Source of the DNA: Gammaproteobacteria bacterium
Lineage (GTDB): Bacteria > Pseudomonadota > Gammaproteobacteria > Steroidobacterales > Steroidobacteraceae
NCBI GenBank assembly: GCA_025350055.1
Contig: JANXYK010000013.1
Span: 1-64,000 of the forward strand
Length of the DNA stretch: 64,000 bases
Direction: 5' to 3'
Part shown: in pieces, positions 1 to 8,964 of the stretch
How positions within the stretch are numbered: the first letter of the stretch is position 1
Layout: every line of letters begins with the position of its first letter
The notes under the pieces: generated by a model
The model's input: only the letters and a program-made list of their open reading frames with translations
Database searches by the model: none
Told to the model about the DNA's origin: nothing
Position numbers and translations under genes: made by a program

Positions 1-1011
1 CAGGCGCACATCGGCCATGAAGGCGCTGAACAGCGCCTCGAGCACGCGCCGCGCCTTGCTGGTCATGCGCAGCACGCGATGATGCCGATAGACGCGCTCG
101 CGCAGGAAACGCTTCAATTCGAGGTGTTGCTCGCGCACCGCTTCGCTCATGGCAATCAGCGGACCGCTGTGTGCGCGCACTGCGTCGATGTCCTGCGGCG
201 CTGCGGCCGCAAGCCGTTCACCGCTGGTGCGGATCACATCGACGACCACCTCGTTGATCATGCGACGCACGATCTCGTGGATGCTGCGGCGCGCGGTCAG
301 CGTGGGATACGCGGCGCGCACACTGTCGAAATGCCGGCGCACCAGCGTGACTTCACACAGGTCATCGAGCGTGATCAGGCCGGCGCGCAGGCCGTCGTCG
401 ACATCATGGTTGTTGTAGGCAATCTCATCGGCGAGATTGGCCAGCTGGGCTTCGAGTCCGGGCTGCTGGCGGTTGACGAAGCGCTGGCCCACGTCGCCGA
501 GTTCGCGCGCCTTGGGCAGGGCGCAGTGCTTGAGGATGCCCTCGCGACATTCGAAGCTGAGATTCAGACCGGGAAAGTCCGCATAGCGCTCCTCGAGTTC
601 ATCGACCACACGGAGCGATTGCAGGTTGTGCTCGAAGCCACCGTACTCGCGCATGCACTCGTTGAGCGCATCCTGGCCGGCGTGGCCGAAGGGCGTATGA
701 CCCAGATCGTGCGCCAGCGAGATGGCCTCGACCAGCGGCTCGTTGAGCGAGAGCGCGCGCGCGATGGAGCGGGCGATCTGCGCCACTTCGATCGAGTGCG
801 TGACGCGGGTGCGATACAGGTCGCCCTCGTGATTGACGAACACCTGCGTCTTGTAGGCCAGGCGACGAAAGGCGTTCGAGTGGATGATGCGATCGCGATC
901 GCGCTGGAATTCGCCGCGATACTCCGGCGGCGGCTCGACATGGCGGCGGCCGCGCGAGCTCGCGTCGTGCGCGGCGTAGGCAGCCAGCACGTTCACGGGC
1001 TGTGCGCTCAT
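1..1011 (-). CDS. dgt: dGTPase-like dNTP triphosphohydrolase (3' end cut by window edge)
   Basis: This is a deoxyguanosinetriphosphate triphosphohydrolase-like protein of the HD superfamily, expected to cleave dNTPs to deoxynucleosides and triphosphate in the cytoplasm. The 337 visible residues show the N-terminal block [13 protein letters not shown], the metal-site His in [10 protein letters not shown], the HD pair in [13 protein letters not shown] and a later Asp in [11 protein letters not shown]. The ATG at 1011 overlaps the aroB stop as ATGA, so it is coupled as the third gene of aroK-aroB-dgt. No stop codon is reached before base 1, so the C-terminus is missing. Family and fold are secure; the exact nucleotide preference is not readable from sequence. 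Confidence 0.93.
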   Translation of the reverse strand, partial: MSAQPVNVLAAYAAHDASSRGRRHVEPPPEYRGEFQRDRDRIIHSNAFRRLAYKTQVFVNHEGDLYRTRVTHSIEVAQIARSIARALSLNEPLVEAISLAHDLGHTPFGHAGQDALNECMREYGGFEHNLQSLRVVDELEERYADFPGLNLSFECREGILKHCALPKARELGDVGQRFVNRQQPGLEAQLANLADEIAYNNHDVDDGLRAGLITLDDLCEVTLVRRHFDSVRAAYPTLTARRSIHEIVRRMINEVVVDVIRTSGERLAAAAPQDIDAVRAHSGPLIAMSEAVREQHLELKRFLRERVYRHHRVLRMTSKARRVLEALFSAFMADVRL

Positions 1012-2087
1012 GCGCCGAAGTACTCCTGCAGTGTGCTGCGCAGTGCGGCATCAGCGTAGTCGCCGGTGATGTACGCCTCGCCGAGGTGCGTGAGCAGCAC
1101 CAGGCGCACCCGGCCGCCCTGCACCTTCTTGTCGATGCGCATGTAGTCCGCCGCGGTGGCAGCGCCAATCTGCGGTGCGCTGGTACGCAGGCCCGCGCGC
1201 TCGAGCAGCGCGGCGACCCGGCGTACATCGGCCGCGCTCAGTGCGCCCAGGCGCTGCGACATGCTGGCGGCCAGCAGCAGGCCCACGCCCACGGCCTCGC
1301 CATGCAACCACTCCACATAGCCGGTCGCGGCCTCGATCGCGTGCCCGAAGGTGTGGCCGAGATTGAGCAGCGCGCGCTCGCCCTGCTCGCGCTCGTCGCG
1401 CTCGACGATCTGCGCCTTGATTTGGCAGGAGCGGTAGATCGCGTGTGCGAGCGCCTGGGGATCGCGCCGGCGCAGCGCTGGCATGTTCGCCTCCAGCCAT
1501 TCGAAGAAACTGCGATCGGCGAGCAAGCCGTACTTGATGATTTCAGCCAGGCCCGCGCTCAGTTCGCTATCGGGGAGTGTTGCCAGCACATCGGTATCGG
1601 CAAACACTTCGCGCGGCTGATGGAATGCGCCGATGAGATTCTTGCCGCCCGGATGATTGACCGCAGTCTTGCCGCCCACCGAGGAATCGACCTGCGCCAG
1701 CAGGGTCGTGGGCACCTGCACGTAGTCGATGCCGCGCTGGTAGCAGGCAGCGACGAAACCCGCGAGATCTCCCACCACGCCGCCACCGAGTGCGAGTACC
1801 AGGGCATCGCGGCCGAAGCGATTGGCGATCAGCACGTCGAACACACGACCCGCGGTGGCGAGCGACTTGTGCTGTTCGCCATCGGGCAGGATGACATCGA
1901 TGATGCGCCGATCGCCCAGCGACTGGCGCACGGCATCGGCGTACAGCGGCGCAACCGTGGTGTTGCTGACCAGCAGGATGTCGCGCGCCAGCACGGCCGC
2001 CTGGAGCAGCGATTCCTGGCGCAACAGGCCCGCACCGATGTTGATCGGGTATGAGCGATCGGCGAGTTCTACGGTGAGTGTCTGCAT
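1008..2087 (-). CDS. aroB: 3-dehydroquinate synthase
   Basis: AroB converts DAHP to 3-dehydroquinate, the second step of the shikimate pathway, in the cytoplasm using NAD and a divalent metal. The 359-residue protein has the usual family length. It shows DGEQHKS, the glycine-rich NAD-binding stretch [15 protein letters not shown], the [20 protein letters not shown] active-site block, and metal-binding His residues in [11 protein letters not shown] and WLHGEAV. It lies 60 bases downstream of aroK and shares an ATGA with dgt. The ATG at 2087 gives the canonical N-terminus with no extension. Confidence 0.97.
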   Translation of the reverse strand: MQTLTVELADRSYPINIGAGLLRQESLLQAAVLARDILLVSNTTVAPLYADAVRQSLGDRRIIDVILPDGEQHKSLATAGRVFDVLIANRFGRDALVLALGGGVVGDLAGFVAACYQRGIDYVQVPTTLLAQVDSSVGGKTAVNHPGGKNLIGAFHQPREVFADTDVLATLPDSELSAGLAEIIKYGLLADRSFFEWLEANMPALRRRDPQALAHAIYRSCQIKAQIVERDEREQGERALLNLGHTFGHAIEAATGYVEWLHGEAVGVGLLLAASMSQRLGALSAADVRRVAALLERAGLRTSAPQIGAATAADYMRIDKKVQGGRVRLVLLTHLGEAYITGDYADAALRSTLQEYFGA

Positions 2088-2147
2088 GTGGCGGGCACTA
2101 TTGGGGCCGCAAGTATACTGTGGCCGGCGCGGGCCTGCGCCGCGCGC

Positions 2148-2678
2148 TTAACCTGCGTTGTGGGCCAAACGCCAGGCCTGAACGATCTGGCCGGCAACGG
2201 TCGGCACCCGTTTGCGGGTCGTGGTCATGGCGACATCCGCCACTTCCCGGTACAGCGGCTCCCGGATGACCATGAGTGCTTCGAGCCGGGCGCGCGGATC
2301 ACCGCCATTGAGCAGCGGGCGATGGCGGGTGCGCCCGGCACGCTCGGCTTGTTGCGCCACCGAGGTCTCAAGGTAGACCACCCAGCCGCGCGACTTCAGG
2401 TGCTGGCGGCTTTCGGGCGAGAGCACCGCGCCACCGCCGGTCGCCAGGACAATGCCGGTGCGGGTAGTCAGGTCGGCGATCACCTCCGCCTCGCGGCGGC
2501 GGAAACCGGCCTCGCCCTCGCGCTCGAAAATCAGCGGAATGTCGGCCCCGGTGCGCACTTCCATCTCGTGGTCGCTGTCGATGAAGGGCAGGTCGAGAAG
2601 TCGCGCGAGCCGGCGCCCGACCGCGGTCTTGCCCGAACCCATCGGGCCCACCAGGAAAATGTTCTGCGTGCCGATCAT
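2148..2678 (-). CDS. aroK: Shikimate kinase
   Basis: AroK phosphorylates shikimate with ATP in the cytoplasm. From the ATG at 2678 the protein has 176 residues, normal for the family. It has a Walker A loop GPMGSGKT at residues 11-18, the shikimate-binding DSDHEME, FRRREAEV and TGGGAV motifs, and the lid region GRTRHRPLL. An upstream in-frame ATG at 2741 would add 21 residues, but that stretch is encoded by an intrinsic terminator hairpin, so the 2678 start is preferred. No strong Shine-Dalgarno sequence is visible. In related genomes aroK directly follows pilQ; here an Ig-like lipoprotein gene and a terminator lie between them. Confidence 0.95.
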   Translation of the reverse strand: MIGTQNIFLVGPMGSGKTAVGRRLARLLDLPFIDSDHEMEVRTGADIPLIFEREGEAGFRRREAEVIADLTTRTGIVLATGGGAVLSPESRQHLKSRGWVVYLETSVAQQAERAGRTRHRPLLNGGDPRARLEALMVIREPLYREVADVAMTTTRKRVPTVAGQIVQAWRLAHNAG

Positions 2679-2702
2679 GGCCGCTAGCATGCCGCGACGG
2701 GC

Positions 2703-2738
2703 TCTGAAAACAAAGCGGCCGCCCGAAGGCGGCCGCTT
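2703..2738 (-). terminator. Intrinsic terminator downstream of the Ig-like lipoprotein gene
   Basis: On the minus strand an 11-bp perfect stem (2738-2728 pairing with 2723-2713) closes on a TTCG tetraloop and is followed by TTTGTTTTC. This is a classic rho-independent terminator. It lies 26 bases after the lipoprotein stop at 2764 and ends about 25 bases before the aroK start, so aroK needs read-through or a promoter inside this very short space. Confidence 0.85.
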
Positions 2739-2763
2739 CATAGCCGAACTCTGACCAATCAGT

Positions 2764-4911
2764 TCAGTTTGGGTTTGCGCACGTTACCGCCTGCCCATAG
2801 GGACTCGTGGGTCCGGGCGGACCAACACTGCAGGCATAGTCGGTAACAGCACCTTGCAGTACAAAGGTTGAAGTAGTGCTGCTCTGCGTGCCCGAAACTG
2901 TAGTTGAGGCTACCAGCGACACCATGACCCAGTACGAGTGATCGCGCGGATAGGTAATGGTCACATCGAGGCGCCCGTTGACATCAGTGACTCCGGAGCT
3001 TGGCGACACCACAGCGACGTTGCCCGGATCCAGCTTCTGGTTGTTGTTGTAGTCCTTGCCCGCGGTCGAATTGATGTTGCCGGTATAGTCCGTGTCCTCG
3101 TTCCTGCACATCTTCAGGCTGTTGTAGGCAAATGGGTCGTTCGTGGGCGTACTGTAATTCGGCGTCCAGTTCGTTGCGCAAGGCTGCAACATCTGCCCTT
3201 TGCCATACGCGACCGGCAACACGGCCAGCGTCACCGGGATATTGGCCAGCGCGGCGCCACCGCTATCCACCGCAAACACTGAATAGACAATCTGGTAGAC
3301 AGCCGGCCCCTTGCTGGTATCAATAGTATTTCCCGTTCCTAGCGAAAGGAACACAGTCTGACCACCGACGGTCAGGTTGGTCGAGCTGGTAATGGCCGTC
3401 AGGTGAACGGTTGCCTTGATAGTGACGCCATTGGCGCCGCTGCTGGAAGCGCCGGCCGTATAGACAGTCTGCGCGATACCCTGGGAGTTGGTCACCGCCG
3501 TGGCCACCGACAGTCCGCCGTTGGTGGGATCAGTCTGCACTTGGAAATCGACCGTAGCGCCTTCCACCAGATTGTTGGCCGCGTCGCGCACAGTGGCCGA
3601 GATCGTGCTGCTGCCACCGACGGCAACAGTAGCGGGTCCGGCCTGGACAGCAATCTGGCTCGGCGTTGTGGCCACGAAGTCCAGCGAAATCTGCGCCGAA
3701 ACCCCCGTACCACTAGCGCTGACAATCGACGGGCCCGCGCCGGTTGAACTAATCGACATGCTGGCGTTGCCATTGGCATCGGTGTTCACCGGAGTGTTGG
3801 GTACCAATGTGCCGCGCGTCGCCGCAAAGGTGACCGGTGCATTGACCACGGGCGCACCGCCGTTCAGCCAGGTGACGGTCACCGTCTGCGAGGTGCCAAG
3901 ATTTACCTTGGTGCCGTCGGCGGGTGAAGAAATACTGAAACTCTGGGTGCTTACGTCTACGCTCTTCTGTTGAGTCAGCCCGAGCGCCGTGGCCGTGATC
4001 GTGTCGGGTCCGCCCACGGAGGCAGTAAGCGTAAACGTCGCCCGGCCGCTACTATTCGTAGTCAGCATTGACGGCGCCAGTGCATTGCCAGCGCTGGAAG
4101 ACACTGCCACCGTTGCGCCCGAGATGCCTTGGCCCGAGGAATTCGTCAACAGCACATCATAGGAGCCATTGTTGGTGATGACCAGATTGGCGGGGCCGCT
4201 CAACGTCAACGAGGTGCCTGTGACGCTCACCGGAAGGTTGGCAGTGGCCGCACCAGCCGTCACCGTTACTGTAATCGTGCGATTGGTCGGATCGGTTCCC
4301 GCACCCAGAGTCGCCGTCGCCACGCCGCTGGAGTCAGTCGTGCCCTGCGTGACCGTCAACGCACCTGAGGTCGCCACAAAATTCACGCTAACACCCGGAA
4401 GCACATTGTTGTTGGCGTCGCGCACCAGCGCGGTGATGGTTGCCAACTTCGTGCCATCGGAGGGAATCTGCGCCTGGCTGGTTTGCAGGCTCACGGTACG
4501 CTGGGTGTTCACTACGGAAATCGCGACATTTGCCGAGGCGCTGCCGGTTGTAGCAGTGACCGAAATCGAACCTCCCGCCGCAACACCACTGGCGGACAGC
4601 GCAGCCTTGGCTATGCCGCTTGTGTCGGTGATCGCCTGGGATACCACGAGACTGCCGGCGTTGGATGAGAACGTGATGGTCACACCGGACACGGCATTGT
4701 TCTTGGCATCTTTGGCTAGCGCAGTGATATTGGCTGGCACCGAACCGTCGGCAGGTATGGACATCGTGTCAGCCGACAGCGTTATCTTGGCGACTGAGGA
4801 CCCCCCACTGCTGCCGCAGGTGTTCGCGAAAGAAGTGCCGCAATCGCTGCTGCCGCCGCAGGCCGCAAGTGCCAAAGTCGCGAGCACCGAGAACCATCTG
4901 AGTTTGCGCAT
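2764..4911 (-). CDS. Surface lipoprotein with tandem bacterial Ig-like (Big_1/invasin-type) domains
   Basis: This is an exported lipoprotein of 715 residues of unknown specific role. The start at 4911 is chosen because AGGTGAT precedes it at good spacing and it gives a clean signal peptide, MRKLRWFSVLATLALAAC, with the lipobox Cys at 18. After a Gly/Ser-rich linker come about five Ig-like repeats of roughly 90-95 residues, the first two very alike (SADTMSIPADGS.. and TSQAQIPSDGT..), each with the D(S/T)SG(I/V)A turn typical of Big_1/invasin domains. The last 200 residues differ: they contain a DTDYTGNINS stretch and four Cys. It sits between pilQ and aroK, which suggests a link to pili or the surface; that is inference. 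The sequence lacks a sortase or autotransporter signal. Confidence 0.85.
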   Translation of the reverse strand: MRKLRWFSVLATLALAACGGSSDCGTSFANTCGSSGGSSVAKITLSADTMSIPADGSVPANITALAKDAKNNAVSGVTITFSSNAGSLVVSQAITDTSGIAKAALSASGVAAGGSISVTATTGSASANVAISVVNTQRTVSLQTSQAQIPSDGTKLATITALVRDANNNVLPGVSVNFVATSGALTVTQGTTDSSGVATATLGAGTDPTNRTITVTVTAGAATANLPVSVTGTSLTLSGPANLVITNNGSYDVLLTNSSGQGISGATVAVSSSAGNALAPSMLTTNSSGRATFTLTASVGGPDTITATALGLTQQKSVDVSTQSFSISSPADGTKVNLGTSQTVTVTWLNGGAPVVNAPVTFAATRGTLVPNTPVNTDANGNASMSISSTGAGPSIVSASGTGVSAQISLDFVATTPSQIAVQAGPATVAVGGSSTISATVRDAANNLVEGATVDFQVQTDPTNGGLSVATAVTNSQGIAQTVYTAGASSSGANGVTIKATVHLTAITSSTNLTVGGQTVFLSLGTGNTIDTSKGPAVYQIVYSVFAVDSGGAALANIPVTLAVLPVAYGKGQMLQPCATNWTPNYSTPTNDPFAYNSLKMCRNEDTDYTGNINSTAGKDYNNNQKLDPGNVAVVSPSSGVTDVNGRLDVTITYPRDHSYWVMVSLVASTTVSGTQSSTTSTFVLQGAVTDYACSVGPPGPTSPYGQAVTCANPN

Positions 4912-4970
4912 CGTAATCACCTGAGCTATTGATCCTTGAGTTAAGCCTGCCAATTCCCTGTCACGACAGG

Positions 4971-7136
4971 TCAATTGACCTTGACCCCTTCACGCAGGAT
5001 CTTCGGAGTCACGAAGATCAACAGCTCATTCTTGTTGTTCACCTTGGTCGTGCTCTTGAACAGATGCCCAAGCACCGGGATGTCACCGATATAGGGCACT
5101 TTCTTTTCCGAGTCGCGGCGCACCGTCTCGAGGATGCCGCCGAGCACCACGGTCTGGCCGTCGCCGACCAGCACCTGCGTGGTCAGCGTGCGCGTGTCGA
5201 TCGCCGGCACGTTGACGCCACCGGAAGTCACCACCACCTGGCCGACGCTGTCCTTGGTGACCGCGAGGTCGAGGATGATGCGATTGTCGGGCGTGATCAG
5301 CGGCTTCACCTTCAGCGACAGCACCGCCTTCTTGAAGGAGATGGTGGTCGCGCCGCTCGAAGCCGACTGCTGGTACGGAATTTCCGTACCCTGCTCGATG
5401 GTCGCTTCCTTCTGGTTCGCCGTGATGATGCGCGGCGAGGAGACCACTTCGCCGCGGCCTTCGGCCTGGGCGGCCGAGAGCTCGAGATCCACGATGTAGT
5501 CGGAGCCGAGCAGCATGAAGGCCAGGCTGCCGGCCGGATTGCTGACCGGCAGGTTCACGTTGTAGCGATCAGGCGCGGTGGTGCCGGTGGGCACGCCGAC
5601 CGGATACACGGTGCCATGATTGGAGAGGTTGCTGAGCGCCGAGCCGAGGCCGGTATCGACCGAGTTCGCGGTGCCCGAGGTCATGAACAAGCCATTGTTG
5701 CCATTGCCACGCGTGCCAGTGAGTCCGGCGCGCACACCGAGGTCGCGCTCAAAATCGTCGTTGACGATGACCAGGCGCGACTCGATCAGTACCTGCTTGA
5801 CCGGGATGTCGAGCGTCGTCACCAGCTTGCGCACCGCGTCGATGTTCTCGGACGTGTCGGAGAGCAGCAGCGTGTTGGTGCGCTCATCGACCGCCACACT
5901 GCCGCGGCTCGAGAGCACCGAGCTGCCGGTGGAACTCTTGAGGAGCGAGGCGATGTCGGCGGCCTTGGCGTAGTTGACCTGCAGGAACTCGGTGCGCACC
6001 GGCGCCAGTTCCGAAATGTCTTTCTTCGAAGCGAGATCGGCCTTCTCGCGCGAGGCCAGCTCATCGGCCGGCGCCACGATGATCACGTTGCCGTCCTGGC
6101 GCTTGTCGAGGCCCTTGGTGCGCAACACGATGTCGAGCGCCTGATCCCAGGGCACGCTCTTGAGGCGCAGCGTCACGTTGCCCTTGACCGAGTCGCTGAC
6201 CACGATGTTCTGGCTGCTGGCGTCGGCGAGGATCTGCAGCACCGAGCGGGTTTCGATATCGAGGAAATCGAGCGAAATCTTCTCGCCCTTGTATTCCTTG
6301 TGATCATCCGTGACGACCGCGGCCTTCGCTGCCGGCTGCACTTCAACCACGTACTGGTCATCCGACTGGTAGGCGAGCTGCTGGAAGTCGCCGGTGGCGC
6401 TCAGCACGATGCGCGTATCGTTGTTCACACGCAGCGCATCGAAACCGGTGACCGGCGTGCCGAAATCACCCGTGTCATAGCGGCGCTGGAGTTTTCTCGG
6501 CAGGTCGGCGCCGCCGAAATCCACCAGGATCTGCGAGCCCTGCTGGACCACATTGATCGGCGTGCGCGGATCGGACAGGCGCACGATCAGGCGGCCCACG
6601 CCACCTTCACCGCGACGGAAATCGATGCTGCGGATCTCGCGCGCACCACTGGCAGCAGCAGCGCTCTGCTGGGCCGGCGCACTGCCGGCGCTGGCGGTCG
6701 CTGGGCCCTGCGCGGCGGCACCCACGGTGACGATGATGTCATTGCCGGCCACACGCGTCTGGTAGGGCAGCATCTGGTCGAGGTTCAGCACGATGCGCGA
6801 GCGGCCGTTGGCTTCGGCGGCGAGCACGGTGTCGACGCCAGCCGAGGCCACGTCGATGCGGCGTGAAGGCAGCGCGAGGCCGGTGCCCGGCAGGTCGAGG
6901 GAAATGCGCGCCGGCTTGTCGATGGTGAAGGACATCGGCTCGGGAGCCGGTGCAGAGAGGTGCAGCGTGAGCTGGACCTGCTTGCCGCCCAGGGTCTGCA
7001 CGTCGATCGACTGCAGCGTGTTGGCCGGGGCGTCAGCCGCCTGCGCGCCTGCCACGGCCAGCAGCGATGCGGCCACACAGGTGATTGCCAGCGCCAGGGC
7101 GCTGCACAGGTGGGTTACGGCATTTGCTCGCTTCAT
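4971..7136 (-). CDS. pilQ: Type IV pilus secretin PilQ
   Basis: PilQ forms the outer-membrane ring through which the type IV pilus leaves the cell. From the ATG at 7136 it has 721 residues: signal peptide (about 1-33), two AMIN domains (about 40-135 and 165-265) that bind peptidoglycan, a short STN domain (about 285-345), a secretin N domain, and the C-terminal secretin pore, which carries VPYIGDIPVLGHLFKS and ends in LLIFVTPKILRE. The 7136 start has GGAGAG seven bases upstream; ATGs at 7142 and 7157 are alternatives, the latter overlapping the pilP stop by one base (TGATG). It is the last gene of pilMNOPQ. Confidence 0.97.
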   Translation of the reverse strand: MKRANAVTHLCSALALAITCVAASLLAVAGAQAADAPANTLQSIDVQTLGGKQVQLTLHLSAPAPEPMSFTIDKPARISLDLPGTGLALPSRRIDVASAGVDTVLAAEANGRSRIVLNLDQMLPYQTRVAGNDIIVTVGAAAQGPATASAGSAPAQQSAAAASGAREIRSIDFRRGEGGVGRLIVRLSDPRTPINVVQQGSQILVDFGGADLPRKLQRRYDTGDFGTPVTGFDALRVNNDTRIVLSATGDFQQLAYQSDDQYVVEVQPAAKAAVVTDDHKEYKGEKISLDFLDIETRSVLQILADASSQNIVVSDSVKGNVTLRLKSVPWDQALDIVLRTKGLDKRQDGNVIIVAPADELASREKADLASKKDISELAPVRTEFLQVNYAKAADIASLLKSSTGSSVLSSRGSVAVDERTNTLLLSDTSENIDAVRKLVTTLDIPVKQVLIESRLVIVNDDFERDLGVRAGLTGTRGNGNNGLFMTSGTANSVDTGLGSALSNLSNHGTVYPVGVPTGTTAPDRYNVNLPVSNPAGSLAFMLLGSDYIVDLELSAAQAEGRGEVVSSPRIITANQKEATIEQGTEIPYQQSASSGATTISFKKAVLSLKVKPLITPDNRIILDLAVTKDSVGQVVVTSGGVNVPAIDTRTLTTQVLVGDGQTVVLGGILETVRRDSEKKVPYIGDIPVLGHLFKSTTKVNNKNELLIFVTPKILREGVKVN

Positions 7137-7156
7137 TCGCATGCTCTCCATATCCA

Positions 7157-7702
7157 TCACTCGTTCACGGCCATGGCCGCGGGTCTTTCGATGTACCCAC
7201 CCAGGCCGTCCGGTACGAGTTCGATCAGGCTGATCTTGTTGGGCGTGATCTCGGTGATCTTGCCGTCGTTCTGGCCAAGGCGATTGCCCACCAGCACCCG
7301 CTGCACGCGGCCGTCGGCCACGCGCACCAGGCCATAGCTCTGGCCCTTGAGATTGATGGTGCCCACCATCTTGAGTGTGTCGAGCGAGAACTGCTCGAGG
7401 AACTCGCGATTGCGCTGTGTCTCCGGCCGCGGCCCCGCGGTCGCACCGCGCGAACCACCAGGCACGAAGGGCGAGCGCAGTGCGCCACTGGCATAGGCGT
7501 AGCTGTCGTAAGGCTTGACCTCGGGCAGCGGCTCGACGCGACCACCCGGTTCCTTCTTGGTTGTCTCGATGAAACGGTTCAGGTCGGAATCGCGCCCCGA
7601 GCAGCCGGCCAGCAGCACGGCGCTCATGGCGAGCAGCGAAAGCGCGCGCCAGGAAGTGCGCAGGTTCAGCGTGGAATTTGCAGTGTGATTGGCCATGCTC
7701 AT
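7157..7702 (-). CDS. pilP: Type IV pilus assembly lipoprotein PilP
   Basis: PilP is an inner-membrane-anchored lipoprotein linking the PilNO dimer to the PilQ secretin. The 181-residue product has a lipobox LLAGC with Cys34, a disordered linker, and the family beta-domain with LDTLKMVGTINLKGQSYGLVR and RVLVGNRLGQNDGKI. Its ATG overlaps the pilO stop by one base (TAATG), and its own stop sits at the earliest pilQ start. Length and order match pilP of other Gammaproteobacteria. Confidence 0.96.
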   Translation of the reverse strand: MSMANHTANSTLNLRTSWRALSLLAMSAVLLAGCSGRDSDLNRFIETTKKEPGGRVEPLPEVKPYDSYAYASGALRSPFVPGGSRGATAGPRPETQRNREFLEQFSLDTLKMVGTINLKGQSYGLVRVADGRVQRVLVGNRLGQNDGKITEITPNKISLIELVPDGLGGYIERPAAMAVNE

Positions 7703-8364
7703 TATCCAGCACCGCCCGGACGCTTGGCCTTGTCGGCCTTGCGACGATCGGCCTCGGCCGAGGCGACTTCCTCGTCGTCAAGGTAACGGTAGGTCTTGGC
7801 GGTCAGGTCCATGGTCAGGTTGTCGAAGCCGCCGGACTTGTCCACCGTCGTGATCTGCACGTCGTGCAGCGTGACGATGCGCGGCAGCGCCGCGATGCCG
7901 CTGATGAACTGGCCGAATTCATGATAGCTGCCGACAAAGCGGATCTTGATCGGCCGCTCGGCGTAGAAATCTTTCTTCACCTCGGTGTCGGGCTGGAACA
8001 GCTTCTGCGTCAACGCCGAAGCGAGGCCGGTCTGCGAGATGTCGACCAGCAGGTTGTCGACCTCGGTCTTGCTGGGCAACTGGCGCAACATCGCACCGAA
8101 GGATTTCTCGATGTCGACCAGCTGCTGTTTGTAGACCTCGAGGTTGGTGGCCTTGGAATGCTTGGTGCGAAACTCGCTGCGCAGCGCCGTTTCCTGGTCT
8201 TCCAGCTGTTCGCGCTGCGGATTCAGGCCCTGCCACACGAGCACGTAACTGGCCACGCCGGCCAGCACCAGGAAGCACACGCCCACTGCACCGGCGCGCA
8301 CTGCGAACGGCCAACGACCCGGATCACGCGGGTCGAGTGAGCGCAGTTCTTCGAGCAGATTCAT
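7702..8364 (-). CDS. pilO: Type IV pilus inner-membrane alignment protein PilO
   Basis: PilO pairs with PilN to form the periplasmic part of the pilus alignment complex. The 220-residue protein has a short cytoplasmic N-terminus, one membrane segment (about residues 26-46), a coiled coil rich in Glu and Gln, and a ferredoxin-like periplasmic domain that includes KIRFVGSYHEFGQFISGIA, a stretch characteristic of PilO. The start ATG overlaps the pilN stop by one base (TGATG). A Lys/Arg-rich tail follows the domain. Confidence 0.96.
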   Translation of the reverse strand: MNLLEELRSLDPRDPGRWPFAVRAGAVGVCFLVLAGVASYVLVWQGLNPQREQLEDQETALRSEFRTKHSKATNLEVYKQQLVDIEKSFGAMLRQLPSKTEVDNLLVDISQTGLASALTQKLFQPDTEVKKDFYAERPIKIRFVGSYHEFGQFISGIAALPRIVTLHDVQITTVDKSGGFDNLTMDLTAKTYRYLDDEEVASAEADRRKADKAKRPGGAG

Positions 8365-8963
8365 CAGCTGCCTCCACTGCGCGCACGGCGCTTGGGTGCG
8401 GACGCGGCATCATCATCGCCAGCGGTGGTGACCTGCGCGGCATCGAGTACGAAACTGTCGCCGGCCGGGCCGGTGCCGGCCTTGCTCTCGACCACTTCCA
8501 GCTCGGGATCCTTCATCCACTGCGAAGCCGAGATGTTGCGCATCAGGGTCGAGACGCGCGTCGAGGACTGCGCCACGCCTTCGAACTTCAGCTTGCGGCC
8601 GGCCTGCTTCACCGAGGTGAGGTAGGTGCCATCAGGCATGGTCTTGGTGATCTCGTCGAACAGGTGCACTTCTTCCGAGCGCGAACGCTGCAGCTTGTCG
8701 ATGACCTGCATGCGCGAGATGAAACGCTGCTTCTGCGTCTCGAGATCGTTGATCTCCTCGATCTGCCGGTCGACGAACTTGATCTCGGCACGCAGCTGCT
8801 CGTTGCGACGCTCCTGCGCGCTAATCGTCGAGTTGAGCAGCACGTAGCCCGCGCCGGCGACCAGCAGGGCACCGACCGCCGCGACGCCGAGCCACACGAA
8901 GAACGCCAGCTTGCGCTCCTTGCGTTCCTGTTCGCGCCAGGGCAATAGATTTATGCGTGGCAT
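8364..8963 (-). CDS. pilN: Type IV pilus inner-membrane protein PilN
   Basis: PilN anchors PilM to the membrane and dimerises with PilO. The 199-residue protein starts with MPRINLLPWREQERKER, whose INLLPWR peptide is the known PilM-docking motif, followed by one membrane segment (about 23-45), a long coiled coil and a small periplasmic domain with MPDGTYLTSV. A low-complexity basic tail ends the protein. The start is one base after the pilM stop, so the genes are tightly coupled. Confidence 0.96.
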   Translation of the reverse strand: MPRINLLPWREQERKERKLAFFVWLGVAAVGALLVAGAGYVLLNSTISAQERRNEQLRAEIKFVDRQIEEINDLETQKQRFISRMQVIDKLQRSRSEEVHLFDEITKTMPDGTYLTSVKQAGRKLKFEGVAQSSTRVSTLMRNISASQWMKDPELEVVESKAGTGPAGDSFVLDAAQVTTAGDDDAASAPKRRARSGGS

Positions 8964-8964
8964 A

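Noticed and set aside
3000-4800. DNA-level tandem repeats in the Ig-like lipoprotein gene
   Set aside because: Repeats are clear in protein but diverged in DNA; no recent duplication visible.
4929-6866. A 645-codon open frame on the plus strand opposite pilQ
   Set aside because: Mirror of a GC-rich gene; low-complexity His/Arg/Ala composition, no domain, and the minus-strand frame is clearly the PilQ secretin.
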